This document shows positions 17,468-26,947 of a stretch of 64,000 nucleotides of DNA, piece by piece. The stretch comes from UBA2965 sp036526135. GTDB lineage: Bacteria > Pseudomonadota > Gammaproteobacteria > Pseudomonadales > Azotimanducaceae. The translations under genes were made by a program, and so were the position numbers. The notes below the pieces were generated by a model. That model saw nothing but the letters and a program-made list of their open reading frames with translations. It was not told the DNA's origin and searched no databases. The first letter of the stretch is position 1, and each line of letters begins with the position of its first letter. Location: the NCBI GenBank assembly GCA_036526135.1, contig DATCZA010000001.1, forward strand, positions 46,383-110,382. The letters run 5' to 3'.

Positions 17468-17858
17468 CGATGATCTCGCGCCGGTCATGGTGGTGCCGGT
17501 GCTCCCAGAGAAACACGCCCTGCCAGGTCCCCAACAGCATGGCACCATCCTGGACCGGAATTGACAAGCTAGTAGCGGTGAGTGCCGATTTGATGTGGGC
17601 GGGCATGTCGTCCGGTCCCTCTGCCCGATGGGTATACAACTCGTCCACCTCCGGTACGAGCCGGTTCAGCCACGATTCCAGATCCTCGCGGGCGCTCGGG
17701 TCCGCATTTTCCTGAATCAGCAGGCTCGCGGAGGTGTGGCGGACGAACACAGTGACCAAGCCCTCACTTATGCCGGACCTGCCTAGACATTCGACAACTT
17801 TGTGCGTGATGTCATAGAGGCCTTGACGACCGGTGGATACGCTCAGCGTGTAATTCAT
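17445..17858 (-). CDS. yjbQ: YjbQ family protein (UPF0047)
   Basis: A 137-residue protein of the YjbQ/UPF0047 family. Diagnostic motifs are FVRHTSASLLIQENADP, DDMPAHIKSALT and LGTWQGVFLWEHR, which carry the conserved His/Asp/Glu residues. Members have weak thiamine phosphate synthase activity in vitro, but their cellular role is unsettled. Length matches the family. The gene is divergent from the PAS-GGDEF-EAL gene. Confidence 0.95.
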   Translation of the reverse strand: MNYTLSVSTGRQGLYDITHKVVECLGRSGISEGLVTVFVRHTSASLLIQENADPSAREDLESWLNRLVPEVDELYTHRAEGPDDMPAHIKSALTATSLSIPVQDGAMLLGTWQGVFLWEHRHHHDRREIIVSVLDGS

Positions 17859-17930
17859 GGAAGAAATCTCAGACCACGCGCGGACAGCCGCTAAGCATAG
17901 CGATCGCCGGGATCCGGGAACAACAAAGAC

Positions 17931-20900
17931 ATGCAGGGCAAACGTGTACGACAGCTTCTGGTCGCCCTAGGACCACTCGTATGCATCTCGGCAGGGCTTG
18001 TGGTGGGTATTTACCATCACAATCCGCTGACCGTCGGCACGCTCTGGGCGCTCGCCCTGCTATGGGCCGCCGTGCCCCTGCTCATGGCGCGCCGCGCAAA
18101 CCGATCGACGCTGGACGAGGCAGCTCGCAACGCCCTGGAGTCCTCGCCCTGCGGCAGCGCGGTCATCGACGCAACGGGCCGTATCGTCTGGGTAAACGCG
18201 GCGTTCGCCGCCCAGATCGACCGAGGCAGCGACTCCATGGCAGGCACCCTCCTGAGCGACGTTGCCCGGGAAGACCTCTGGGCCGAGCTGGAAAGCCGCC
18301 GCGAGGAGCTCGACCGCGGCGTCGTGATCGACGTCTCCTCCTGCCTTGTCCGCGCCGACGGGGAGGAGGTCTGGGTCGCCGGCCACGTCCGGGCCATGGA
18401 GCCCGAAAGCGGCCGGCTCTGCCTGCAACTGGTGGACGTCTCTTCCGCCCTCGGCGCCCAGGACTCCCTGGCGAAGTCCGTGGCCGAGTTCCGTCAGGCC
18501 CTGGAATCGAGCAACGACCTCATCCTGATGGTCTCCAAGCACGGCAAGATCAACTACGCGAACCCGGTGGCCACTTCCTGCCTTGCCGGGGACGCGGACC
18601 TCAACGAGGCCGTGATCACCGACCTCGTCGAGCTGAACGACCGCGAGCGATTCATCACCGCCCTGAAGAACTCCCGCAAGAAGGGCGAGGTGGCAGAGCT
18701 CTCCGGTCTTCACCTGCTGCGCCCCGACCGCGACAGCGACTTCCCGGTGGCGGCGCGGATCGCCGGCCTGCGCACGCCCGACGGCGTTGGCGGAGCCATC
18801 GTGACCTGCCGGCTGATGGACGACCAGATCGCATCGGAGCGCGAGCTGCGCAGCTCCGAAGCCCGGTTCTCCCGAATCTTTCACTCGAGCCCGGACGCCA
18901 TCCTCATCGTCCGCAACGCGGACTCCACCATCCTCGATTTCAACGCGGGCTTCATCCGCCTGCTCGGCTACACGCGCGAAGACGCCATCGGCCAGGCGGA
19001 ATCGGACATGCAGCTGTGGGTGCACGAGGCGGAGCGGGAACGCATTCTCAACAACCTCCAGACCGACCAGGAAGTAACCGCCCAGGAGACGAAGCTGCGC
19101 CGCAAGAACGGAGCGGTGGTGTACGTGGAGCTGTCCCTGCGCTACATCGAGATCGAGGGGGAGCTGTGCATCCTGTGGATCGGTCGGGACGTGTCCGAGC
19201 GGGCCATCGCCGAGATCGCCCGACGGCAGAGCGAGGAGAAATTCGTCGAGGTCTTCAACCGCAGCCCGGACGGCATCGCCATCGTCCGCCAGGAAGACAT
19301 GCTGATCTGCGACATCAACGAAGCGTTCGTGAATTCCTCAGGCCACCAGCGCGAGGATCTGATCGGGGAGTCCCTTTTCGAGCTGGACGTGGTGAGCGAG
19401 TCGGCCCTCGCAGATGCCGCCCTGCGCCTGGAGGAGGACGACCACTTCTCCAACCTGGAGATGACCCTTCACACCAAGTCCGGCGAGGAGATTCCCGCCC
19501 TGGTGTCGGCCACCACGCTCGAGGTCGAAGAGGAACCCTGCTTCCTCATCATTGCCAAGGACCTTCGCGATCTGCGCGCTACCGAGGAACAGCTGAGGGC
19601 CAGTGAGCAGCGCTTCCGCGGTGCTTTCGAGAACGCGCCCATCGGCATTCTGCTGGTCGACATGGACGGCAAGGTCTTTCAGGCGAACCGGTTCGCGGCG
19701 GAGCTCCTGTCGTATCGCAACGCCTCCATGAGGAACCTGCACATCTCGCGTCTGGTTCCCGATGATGATCGCGACAAGTACAACGACCTGATGCAGCGGC
19801 TCGCCAGAGGGCATCAGGCCACGCTGCGCACCGAGCAGCGCATGCTCTGTGCGGACGGCGCAGAGATCTGGACCAACATGCACGTGGTGCTCCTGCGATC
19901 TCAGGACGGGGAGCCGGCTTACGGCATCGTGCAGATTGCCGACATCACGGAGATGAAGCACAGCCAGCAGCGCATGGAGCGCATGGCCTTCTACGACATC
20001 CTCACCGACCTCGCCAACCGGCGTCTGTTCTATGACCGGCTCTCCCAGGCCATCGAGTACACAACGCGCAACAACCGCCTTGCCGCTCTGCTGTACCTGG
20101 ACCTCGACCAGTTCAAGCGGGTGAACGACACCCTCGGCCACGAGGCGGGAGACACCCTCCTGCGAACGGTGGCCGAGCGGCTGAGCCACAACGTGCGCCA
20201 GGAGGACACGGTCGCCAGGCCCGGGGGCGATGAGTTCACCGTTCTGCTCTACAACATCGGCAAGCCGGAAGACGCGGGGCACGTCGCCGAGAAGATTCTC
20301 AACGAGCTGAGACGACCGATCACGGTGGCCGGGGAGCAGCTGGTGATGACCACCAGCATCGGCATATCGATCATCCCGAGCGACGGCACGGATCCCAAGC
20401 AGCTCATGTCCAACGCCGACCTCGCGATGTACCGGGCAAAGGAACAGGGGCGCAATCAGTTCCAGTTCTACAGCAAGGAGATGAACACCAACGCCGCCCA
20501 CCGTCTGAAGACCGAGAACGAGCTGCGCGCCGCTCTCGAGCGGCAGGAGTTCGAGCTCTACTACCAGCCCAAGGTGCGCCTGTCCGATCTGCAGATCGTG
20601 GGCGTGGAGTGCCTGCTGCGCTGGCATCACCCCGAGCGCGGCCTGCTGCTGCCGGGAGAGTTCATCGAGGTCGCCGAGGAAACCGGCACGATCGTCGATC
20701 TCGGCAAGTGGGTCATCGAGACGGCCTGCTCCGCCGCCACCCAGCTGGCTCATGAGGCAGGCGAGCCGATCTGCACGGCGGTCAACATCTCGCCGCGCCA
20801 GTTCCGGGACGTCGAGCTGGTGAGCACCGTGCAGCGCTGCCTGGCGCAGACAGGCCTGGACCCCGACAATCTGGAGATCGAGATCACGGAAACCATGCTG

Positions 20901-21284
20901 ATGGACGACGTGGAGGCGGCATCGGCCACGGTGTGCGACCTCCACGACCTGGGCGTGCGGCTGGCCATCGACGATTTCGGTACCGGGTATTCTTCCCTGA
21001 ACTACCTGAAGAAATTTCCCATCGACACCATCAAGGTCGATCGCAGCTTCGTGGCCGACATCCCCGAGAGCCAGGATGACATGGCCATCACCGCGGCCGT
21101 GATCGCCATGGCGCGACGGCTGCACCTGGCCGTGGTCGCCGAAGGCGTGCAGACCCGCGAGCAGCTCGAGTTCCTGCAGCAGCACGAGTGCGAATTCGCC
21201 CAGGGGTTTCTTTTCAGCCAGGCCGTCCCGCTGGAAGCTTTGAAACAGCTGCTGGTGCCTAACGTCCGTCTGCTGCGGCGCTAG
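17931..21284 (+). CDS. Membrane PAS(x5)-GGDEF-EAL protein, cyclic-di-GMP turnover
   Basis: A 1117-residue sensor. Two membrane helices (about residues 7-26 and 33-53) precede five PAS domains (about 66-180, 185-300, 308-425, 433-550 and 556-680), a diguanylate cyclase domain and a phosphodiesterase domain. GGDEF is intact (765-769) with the inhibitory RQED five residues ahead. In the EAL domain the signature reads ECL (Glu893) rather than EAL, while DDFGTG (1014-1019), IEITE, KVDRSF and AEGVQT are kept, so phosphodiesterase activity is plausible. The short loop between the two helices leaves no large periplasmic sensor; the PAS domains would sense in the cytosol. Confidence 0.95.
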   Translation: MQGKRVRQLLVALGPLVCISAGLVVGIYHHNPLTVGTLWALALLWAAVPLLMARRANRSTLDEAARNALESSPCGSAVIDATGRIVWVNAAFAAQIDRGSDSMAGTLLSDVAREDLWAELESRREELDRGVVIDVSSCLVRADGEEVWVAGHVRAMEPESGRLCLQLVDVSSALGAQDSLAKSVAEFRQALESSNDLILMVSKHGKINYANPVATSCLAGDADLNEAVITDLVELNDRERFITALKNSRKKGEVAELSGLHLLRPDRDSDFPVAARIAGLRTPDGVGGAIVTCRLMDDQIASERELRSSEARFSRIFHSSPDAILIVRNADSTILDFNAGFIRLLGYTREDAIGQAESDMQLWVHEAERERILNNLQTDQEVTAQETKLRRKNGAVVYVELSLRYIEIEGELCILWIGRDVSERAIAEIARRQSEEKFVEVFNRSPDGIAIVRQEDMLICDINEAFVNSSGHQREDLIGESLFELDVVSESALADAALRLEEDDHFSNLEMTLHTKSGEEIPALVSATTLEVEEEPCFLIIAKDLRDLRATEEQLRASEQRFRGAFENAPIGILLVDMDGKVFQANRFAAELLSYRNASMRNLHISRLVPDDDRDKYNDLMQRLARGHQATLRTEQRMLCADGAEIWTNMHVVLLRSQDGEPAYGIVQIADITEMKHSQQRMERMAFYDILTDLANRRLFYDRLSQAIEYTTRNNRLAALLYLDLDQFKRVNDTLGHEAGDTLLRTVAERLSHNVRQEDTVARPGGDEFTVLLYNIGKPEDAGHVAEKILNELRRPITVAGEQLVMTTSIGISIIPSDGTDPKQLMSNADLAMYRAKEQGRNQFQFYSKEMNTNAAHRLKTENELRAALERQEFELYYQPKVRLSDLQIVGVECLLRWHHPERGLLLPGEFIEVAEETGTIVDLGKWVIETACSAATQLAHEAGEPICTAVNISPRQFRDVELVSTVQRCLAQTGLDPDNLEIEITETMLMDDVEAASATVCDLHDLGVRLAIDDFGTGYSSLNYLKKFPIDTIKVDRSFVADIPESQDDMAITAAVIAMARRLHLAVVAEGVQTREQLEFLQQHECEFAQGFLFSQAVPLEALKQLLVPNVRLLRR

Positions 21285-23052
21285 CGCTACCGTAGAACCA
21301 CTGATGGGCGCCGTGGAAGAGGCGCGCCGCCCGTGCCGCCACTTCCCAATCAGGCGCATCGAGCACGAGCCGGTCGTCTTCCTGCCGCCACCCCGAGACC
21401 TCACCGCCAAGGTGCAACACGGTCAGGCCATCCCGGGTGAGCAGACCCACCTGGTATTCATGCTCCATGGGCACGAGGCCCTGTTCGGTGAGCAGAAGAT
21501 TGTCTCCGTAGAGGCCTTCGTCGTTCGGAAGCCCCAGCAGCTCGAGCAGCGTGACGCCGAAACTCATCAGCGACCCCAGATGGTCGACCCGACGCGGGTT
21601 CAGGTGAGCTGGCGCGTACAGCAGCAGCGGAACGCGAAAACCCGCGACCGGAATGGGCGCGTCGCCGCTGATGCGGGGGCCGTGGTCGGCAGCGATGACG
21701 AACAGGGTGTCGTCGAACCAGGGTTCCCCGCTCGCATCTTCAATGAACTGGCCCAGGGCCCAGTCCGCATAGGCCAGCGCGTACTCCGAGCGGCGTTCCT
21801 CGGCCGGAAACGGGACCCGCCCTGCCGGAAAGTCGAACGGGCGATGATGGCTGACCGTCAGCGACGTCAGGAACACCCGCTCGTGGTTCTGGGTAAGACG
21901 GCTCATGTGCTCACGGATGGCTTCGAACAGATGCTCGTCGGCCACGCCCCAGCTGGTTTCGAAACGCGGCTCCGGGAAGTCGTCGCGGCTGGTCAGCTCT
22001 TCGTATCCCAGGGCACGCCAGTAGGGGAAAAAGTTCGAGAATCCGGGCCATCCGCCGTAAACGAAGACGTTGTGAAACCCGGCAAGGCTCAATGCCCGCG
22101 CCAAGGAGGGCAGCCGTTCGAACCCGCCGCGCTGATTGACGGCGATGCCCGGCAGGGGCGGAAAGCCGTTCAGCAGGGCCTCCAACCCCCGGGTCGTGCG
22201 GGTTCCCGTCGAGTAGACGTTCTCGAAAAGCACGCCGGAATCGGCGAGTGAAGAGAAACGTGGCATGTAGGTCCCACGAAGCGCCAAATCGTCCCAAACC
22301 TCGCCGGAGAAGGATTCCTCCACGATCAGCACTACATGCTTAACCGGGAGCGGCTGCCAGACCGGCTCCACCACCCCCAGAGCGCCAGGTGCTTCCCCAC
22401 GTGTCGGGGCGGGCTGCGCCGGGTTCCAGTAGTGACCGTGCCAGGCAGAAACGTCGGTCACGGCTGCGTGGAGCACGCCCAGGTAACCATTGCTCGCCAT
22501 CTGGTTGATGCGCCGTGACGAGCTGAACTCCAGCGGCGAGGCCACCAGCACCGCCACCACGCAGGCGAGCACCGAGCCGACGAGAAACCAGCGGGAAGGC
22601 GCGCGCTGGTCCGCCGAACGCCCGCGCACGACGAGGTAGGCCGCTGCGATGATGAGCAGCGCAGGAATGGCGTACAGGCTCACGTAGAACTGATCCTCTA
22701 GAAAGGTCACCACCTCCCGGGGAAACAGCAGATAGTGGAAGACGAGGCGATTGAGCCGGCTTTCGAACTCCCACCAGAAAAACAACTCGGCAAACGCAAC
22801 CACGAGCACCACGGCCACGAGGAGCAGGAGAACCGCACGCCCCACGCGGACGCCCGCCAGAAAGGCTAGCGCCAGAGGGCCGCCGAGCAGAACCAGCGCG
22901 ATCAGATCCTGGTAAACGCCGACCAGAACGGCGAGAAGTATCTCGGTGCCCGGCACGTAGGGATCGCTCCACAGCGGGACCGCAATGGCCACCCTGACGC
23001 CGAAACCGAGCAGGACCACCAGGCAGGCCCAGCGCAGAAGCACTCCACTCAT
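21259..23052 (-). CDS. LtaS-like membrane sulfatase/phosphoglycerol transferase-type protein
   Basis: A 597-residue protein with about five N-terminal membrane helices followed by a periplasmic alkaline-phosphatase/sulfatase-fold domain. Metal-site features are VVLIVEESFSG, the putative nucleophile Thr286 in GTRTTRGLEAL, and VIAADHGPR. Gram-negative relatives transfer phosphoglycerol or phosphoethanolamine to envelope glycans and lipids. The ATG at 23052 overlaps the RND gene stop as ATGA and is the last gene of the eight-gene operon; the longer ORF to 23538 is rejected. The 3' end overlaps the convergent GGDEF-EAL gene by 26 bases. Confidence 0.85.
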   Translation of the reverse strand: MSGVLLRWACLVVLLGFGVRVAIAVPLWSDPYVPGTEILLAVLVGVYQDLIALVLLGGPLALAFLAGVRVGRAVLLLLVAVVLVVAFAELFFWWEFESRLNRLVFHYLLFPREVVTFLEDQFYVSLYAIPALLIIAAAYLVVRGRSADQRAPSRWFLVGSVLACVVAVLVASPLEFSSSRRINQMASNGYLGVLHAAVTDVSAWHGHYWNPAQPAPTRGEAPGALGVVEPVWQPLPVKHVVLIVEESFSGEVWDDLALRGTYMPRFSSLADSGVLFENVYSTGTRTTRGLEALLNGFPPLPGIAVNQRGGFERLPSLARALSLAGFHNVFVYGGWPGFSNFFPYWRALGYEELTSRDDFPEPRFETSWGVADEHLFEAIREHMSRLTQNHERVFLTSLTVSHHRPFDFPAGRVPFPAEERRSEYALAYADWALGQFIEDASGEPWFDDTLFVIAADHGPRISGDAPIPVAGFRVPLLLYAPAHLNPRRVDHLGSLMSFGVTLLELLGLPNDEGLYGDNLLLTEQGLVPMEHEYQVGLLTRDGLTVLHLGGEVSGWRQEDDRLVLDAPDWEVAARAARLFHGAHQWFYGSASAAADGR

Positions 23053-25613
23053 GTCTCGGCGGGCTCGACGAGCAGAGACAGAAGCACCGGCAGAACGAAT
23101 ATGGTCAGAAGCAGAAGAAGGCCGACCGCGAGGGTCAGCAGCAGCCCGATGGATGCCGTTCCCTGGTGCGGCGAGAGCATGAGGGCCGCGAAAGTCCCGA
23201 TGGTGGTCAGCGTCGAAAGCATGACGGCCCGGGGCGTGCTCGAGTGCATCAGGTGGCCGACATCGCCCGCGCGATGAAATCGGTCGACCACGTGTATGCC
23301 GTTGTCCACGCCAAGCCCGAAGATGAGCGGCACCACCAGAATGTTGGCCATGTTCAGGGGCATGTCCATCACGACGCTTGCCGCCAGGGTAAACAGCGCG
23401 GCAAGCGCCAGGGGCACGAGGATGAGCACGCTGTCGCGCAGGTTGCGGAACATGACGAACAGCACGGCCAGGATGGCGAAGGTGGCAAAGCCGAGCGCCT
23501 GCTTGAACGAGCCGACCACGATGTCGCCGACGCCCCACTCGATGACGGGCCGTCCGGTGGCGGTAGGCGCGACCTCGCGCACGCTGGAGACGAAGTCGCT
23601 CAGCGCCTCGACGGCGGTGACATCCTCCGAAGGCGTCACCACGGTGACCCGCTGTCCCTCCTCGCTGACCAGGCGGGCGCGCAGCTTCTCCGGCAGGTCC
23701 TCGAAGGCGAGCGCATCCACGTACAGGGCTTCACGAAGCCAACCAAGCTCTTCCAAAAGGTTGGTAATGACGCCCCGCTGCCAGATCAGCAGCGCCTGGG
23801 GCGGCCGTTCGAGGAGCCCGGTCAGCACGGCGGCCAACCGGTCCACGTCCGGCGAGGACGGCGCGGCGGCCTGGGCTGCGGCCACCGTCGCGGTCAGGGC
23901 CTCCGCGGCCTCACGCAGTTCAGTTCCCGTGGGCGGATCGGCGGTTCTAAGCGGCTCGAGCGCGCTCCATAGCAACTCCTGCAGATCCTCCAGGACGAAC
24001 AGCTTGTCGTCCTGCCCGTCGGGAACGTAATCCGCCGGTGACAGCACGGTCTCCACCGTCGGCAGTTCTTCCAGCGCCGCCTCGGGCGCCTGCCGCGCGG
24101 ACATGATGGTGAGCGCGTAGTCCGTCACAGCGTCGTCCGCCTGCAGGACGCGCAGCGTCACGACGGACTCCGCCCTGGGGTCCTTCAGCGCGAGAACGCT
24201 GTAGTCGAAGTGCGCGCGGGTCGCGAGAAAGAGAGCGAGGGCTGCGCCCAAGCCGAGCGCCGCGAGCACGGGTCCTCGATGTCGCGAGAGGTAGGCGACC
24301 AGGCGGTCACCCGTGGGCAGGTCGACGATATGGGGCCTGATGTCCCCGAGCACGGCGTAAAGTGCCGGCAGCAGGGTGAAGGTAAGAAACCCGGCCACGA
24401 GCATGCCGCCCGCGGAGATCACGCCCAGGTCGGCCAGGCCCTTGTACGGCGTGGGATAGAAGCTCAAGAACCCCAGCGCGGTGGTGATGGTGCAGATGGC
24501 GATGGCTCCACCGACGCTGTTCGTGGCCGACACCAGCGAGCGCAGGGCATCGCCCTCTCCCGAATTGATTTCTTCCTGGTAACGCAGCGAGAAATGCAGC
24601 GCGAAGTCGACGCCCAGGCCGAAGAACATGACGAGGAAGACGATGGAGAGCGTGTTGTATTCGCCCACCGTGAGCATTGCGAACGCCGAGGTCCAGGTCA
24701 CGCCGACGAAGAGCAGGAGCACCGTGGCAATGATGATCTTCGCCGAGCGCACGCCGACGATCAGAATGATCATCAGCAGGGCCAGCGCCACCCACCCGGC
24801 GATCTGGACGCCGGCGTAGGCGGCCTCGATCTCCTCGTGAGCAAGAGCCACCTCGCCGGTGATCCGCACGTCGACCCCGTCGATGGCCGGCAGCTGGGCA
24901 ATGAGGGCTCTGAGCTCCTTCATGATACGGGCGTTGGCCAGAGACTCTTGAAAATCCGCCTGACCTTTGAGAAAGATCAGCCGGTGGATCGTCCCGTCGG
25001 TCTCGAAGAGCTCGTCCGTCCAGGAGATCGTCGGATCCCCTCCCGCGAGGACCGCCTCGCCCGATTCGGCGAGCAGACGGACCACCGTGTCGAACCCGGC
25101 CGCGGGCTCGTTCTCGATCCCGTCGCCGACGAGCTCGAGCACGCCCCGCAGGCTCGGATCCTCGGCCACGGCGGTGAGCATCGGCTGAGCCTCCGCCAGC
25201 CGGTCGGCCATGTCGTCGAGATCGTCCTCGTCGAGGTACAACAGCGCGTGGCGGCGGAAGAACGGATCGTTCTCCGGCGCGTACACGGCGCGAAAAAGAT
25301 CGTCCCGGCCGAGCAGTGCAGCCTCCAGCCGCCCGGTCATCGCCTCGACGTCCCGATACGAGGTTCCCGAAACCACCACAACGGCGGTTTCGACGAGGTC
25401 GGGGAACTGCTCCTTGAAGCGGTCGAAATCCACCCGCCACGTGGCTTCCTGGCGAATAAGGTCGCTCAGGTTCGAGTTCATCCGGAATCGATCGAGGGCA
25501 ACCCAGCCAAGCGCGGCGGTAGCCACAGCGATGCAGACCAGCACCGTCCAGGGCCGGCGCGAAACCCCGCCCACCCAGCGCGACAGCGGCGTTGCCAACC
25601 AGGCGCCGGCCAT
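23049..25613 (-). CDS. RND-superfamily lipid exporter (MMPL/HpnN-like)
   Basis: An 854-residue protein with two copies of a membrane-periplasm-membrane repeat: helix 1 near residue 25, a large periplasmic domain, a five-helix bundle (about 265-405), helix 7 near 430, a second periplasmic domain and a final bundle. GLGVDFALHFSLRYQEE and GLGVDNGIHVVDRFHRAG are the paired RND proton-relay segments. HpnN, the closest type known to me, moves hopanoids to the outer membrane. It follows mlaA by one base and precedes the LtaS-like gene with an ATGA overlap, so a role in lipid traffic is likely. Confidence 0.9.
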   Translation of the reverse strand: MAGAWLATPLSRWVGGVSRRPWTVLVCIAVATAALGWVALDRFRMNSNLSDLIRQEATWRVDFDRFKEQFPDLVETAVVVVSGTSYRDVEAMTGRLEAALLGRDDLFRAVYAPENDPFFRRHALLYLDEDDLDDMADRLAEAQPMLTAVAEDPSLRGVLELVGDGIENEPAAGFDTVVRLLAESGEAVLAGGDPTISWTDELFETDGTIHRLIFLKGQADFQESLANARIMKELRALIAQLPAIDGVDVRITGEVALAHEEIEAAYAGVQIAGWVALALLMIILIVGVRSAKIIIATVLLLFVGVTWTSAFAMLTVGEYNTLSIVFLVMFFGLGVDFALHFSLRYQEEINSGEGDALRSLVSATNSVGGAIAICTITTALGFLSFYPTPYKGLADLGVISAGGMLVAGFLTFTLLPALYAVLGDIRPHIVDLPTGDRLVAYLSRHRGPVLAALGLGAALALFLATRAHFDYSVLALKDPRAESVVTLRVLQADDAVTDYALTIMSARQAPEAALEELPTVETVLSPADYVPDGQDDKLFVLEDLQELLWSALEPLRTADPPTGTELREAAEALTATVAAAQAAAPSSPDVDRLAAVLTGLLERPPQALLIWQRGVITNLLEELGWLREALYVDALAFEDLPEKLRARLVSEEGQRVTVVTPSEDVTAVEALSDFVSSVREVAPTATGRPVIEWGVGDIVVGSFKQALGFATFAILAVLFVMFRNLRDSVLILVPLALAALFTLAASVVMDMPLNMANILVVPLIFGLGVDNGIHVVDRFHRAGDVGHLMHSSTPRAVMLSTLTTIGTFAALMLSPHQGTASIGLLLTLAVGLLLLLTIFVLPVLLSLLVEPAET

Positions 25614-25614
25614 T

Positions 25615-26337
25615 CTAGAAGGCTTCGTCTTCGTCTTCGAAGTCGTCGAAGAAGTCGTCCATGGGCGGATCGCCGTCGTAAATCAGGAACTTGCGGCGCT
25701 GATAGTAGGCTTCACGGGTAAAGGCGTAGGGATCGAGCGCCGAGGCGTCTCTCGCTTCGGTCACGGCCAGCACCTCCGCACGGGTATTGAGCAGGTCGAT
25801 GATGCCCATCCACCAGCCGTAGGCGCTGCCGAGCAGCAGGCGCGGCCACCAGGCCCGGATGAAGGAATAAGGCGCGTCCCGAATCGTGGTCGGCCCGGCG
25901 AGAGGCACGTAGACGTAACGTGTTCGGGTGATGCCGGCAACGGCCAGCGTCTGCCCCAGATCTTCCTCCTGATAGATCAGGCCGCCTGTCGCGGCGACGT
26001 CGAAGAACCCGCCGATGCCGACGGTGGTATTCAGAGCCACCCTGGCCAGATCGGTGGTGCCCGATCCGGGCTTGAGCTGAAGATAGCCGTTCAGCGCGCT
26101 GTCCAGCTCCCGCAAGTTGGAGAACACGTTGCCGATCCCGTTTCTGAGCCACTGCGGGGTGACGGCCTGGTATCCCTTGACCACGGGAATGAGGACGTTC
26201 TTGTCGACCGCATCGGAGAACTTGTAGCTGCCGCGGTTGAACTTATCAAAGGGGTCGTAGGGGCCGTACTCGGGCCCCTCCAGCGAGGCGCAGCCACCCA
26301 GCAGCACCGCAACCGCGAGCATCAGCGCTTTAGCCAT
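25615..26337 (-). CDS. mlaA: MlaA (VacJ) outer-membrane lipid-asymmetry lipoprotein
   Basis: A 240-residue lipoprotein. The signal ends in the lipobox LLGGC (Cys near residue 16), followed by the family blocks DPFDKFNRGSYKFSDAVDK, GIGGFFDVAATGG and YVYVPLAGPTTIRDA. MlaA is a ring-shaped outer-membrane protein that removes phospholipids from the outer leaflet and hands them to MlaC. The ATG at 26337 has a GGGAGGA ribosome site. An unusual acidic tail (Asp/Glu/Phe-rich, last 20 residues) is present. No MlaFEDB complex is nearby; the RND pump follows instead. Confidence 0.95.
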   Translation of the reverse strand: MAKALMLAVAVLLGGCASLEGPEYGPYDPFDKFNRGSYKFSDAVDKNVLIPVVKGYQAVTPQWLRNGIGNVFSNLRELDSALNGYLQLKPGSGTTDLARVALNTTVGIGGFFDVAATGGLIYQEEDLGQTLAVAGITRTRYVYVPLAGPTTIRDAPYSFIRAWWPRLLLGSAYGWWMGIIDLLNTRAEVLAVTEARDASALDPYAFTREAYYQRRKFLIYDGDPPMDDFFDDFEDEDEAF

Positions 26338-26947
26338 CCGTTCCTCCCGCTTCGTACTCGGCAATGCTATCGCGAATGTGGGCCAGCAGCCGATCGTATC
26401 CCTCCTGCTTGACGATGCTGTTGTAATCGGCCCTGCGCAGAGAGAGATCGCTCACCCCGTCCGCCACGACGTTGAATACCCGACTTCCGCGGAAGTAGTA
26501 ATCCAAAGACACCCGCTCGCCGTCAGACTTCTCGAGTTCGGTCTTGACCACCCAGCCCCGGCGCGCGGGCTCCGCGCTCAAGAGGTGAAAAGTCTGGCCG
26601 CTGTAGCTGTCGAACCGGTCGGTGTAAGTCGCGGTGATCAGTTCCTCCAGCAGCTCGCAGAACTGCGCACGGGCAGGCTCGTCCAGGGACTTCCAGGTTC
26701 GTCCGAGGCTGATGCGGGCGATGGTGGGGACATCGAACACCTCCCCCACCACCGGCGACAGCGACGCAAAGCGCACATCGTAGGCGTCGTTGGAGCGCAT
26801 CGCCTCGAGCAGGGCCGCATGGAAGCTTTCGATTCTGGGAGACGGGTCCTCACCCGGATCTGCGGTGTCTGCTTCGGCTTGCCCGTGAGCGGCCGCGGCG
26901 AGCAGCCAGATCGCCGCCGCAAGGATCCCAAGCATTGACTCTCTCAC
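26330..26947 (-). CDS. mlaC: MlaC/Ttg2D-type periplasmic phospholipid-binding protein
   Basis: A 205-residue protein with a signal peptide (hydrophobic residues 5-20, cleavage after AHGQA or nearby) and the MlaC domain: FDVPTIARISLGRTWKSLDEPARAQFCELLEELI, then VKTELEKSDGERVSLDYYFR. MlaC carries phospholipid across the periplasm. GTG at 26947 overlaps the DctM stop (GTGA) and supplies the only charged residues of the signal n-region, so it is preferred to ATG 26935. It overlaps mlaA by 8 bases. Confidence 0.9.
   Translation of the reverse strand: MRESMLGILAAAIWLLAAAAHGQAEADTADPGEDPSPRIESFHAALLEAMRSNDAYDVRFASLSPVVGEVFDVPTIARISLGRTWKSLDEPARAQFCELLEELITATYTDRFDSYSGQTFHLLSAEPARRGWVVKTELEKSDGERVSLDYYFRGSRVFNVVADGVSDLSLRRADYNSIVKQEGYDRLLAHIRDSIAEYEAGGTDG

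Noticed and set aside
19338..21410. 690-residue open frame on the minus strand opposite the GGDEF-EAL gene
   Set aside because: Lies fully antisense to a gene with clear domains; composition (His/Gln/Val-rich) is typical of GC-rich shadow frames.
23053..23538. N-terminal extension of the LtaS-like protein
   Set aside because: The extra 162 residues are Arg/His/Pro-rich and overlap the RND gene in another frame; the ATG at 23052 with ATGA overlap explains the gene.
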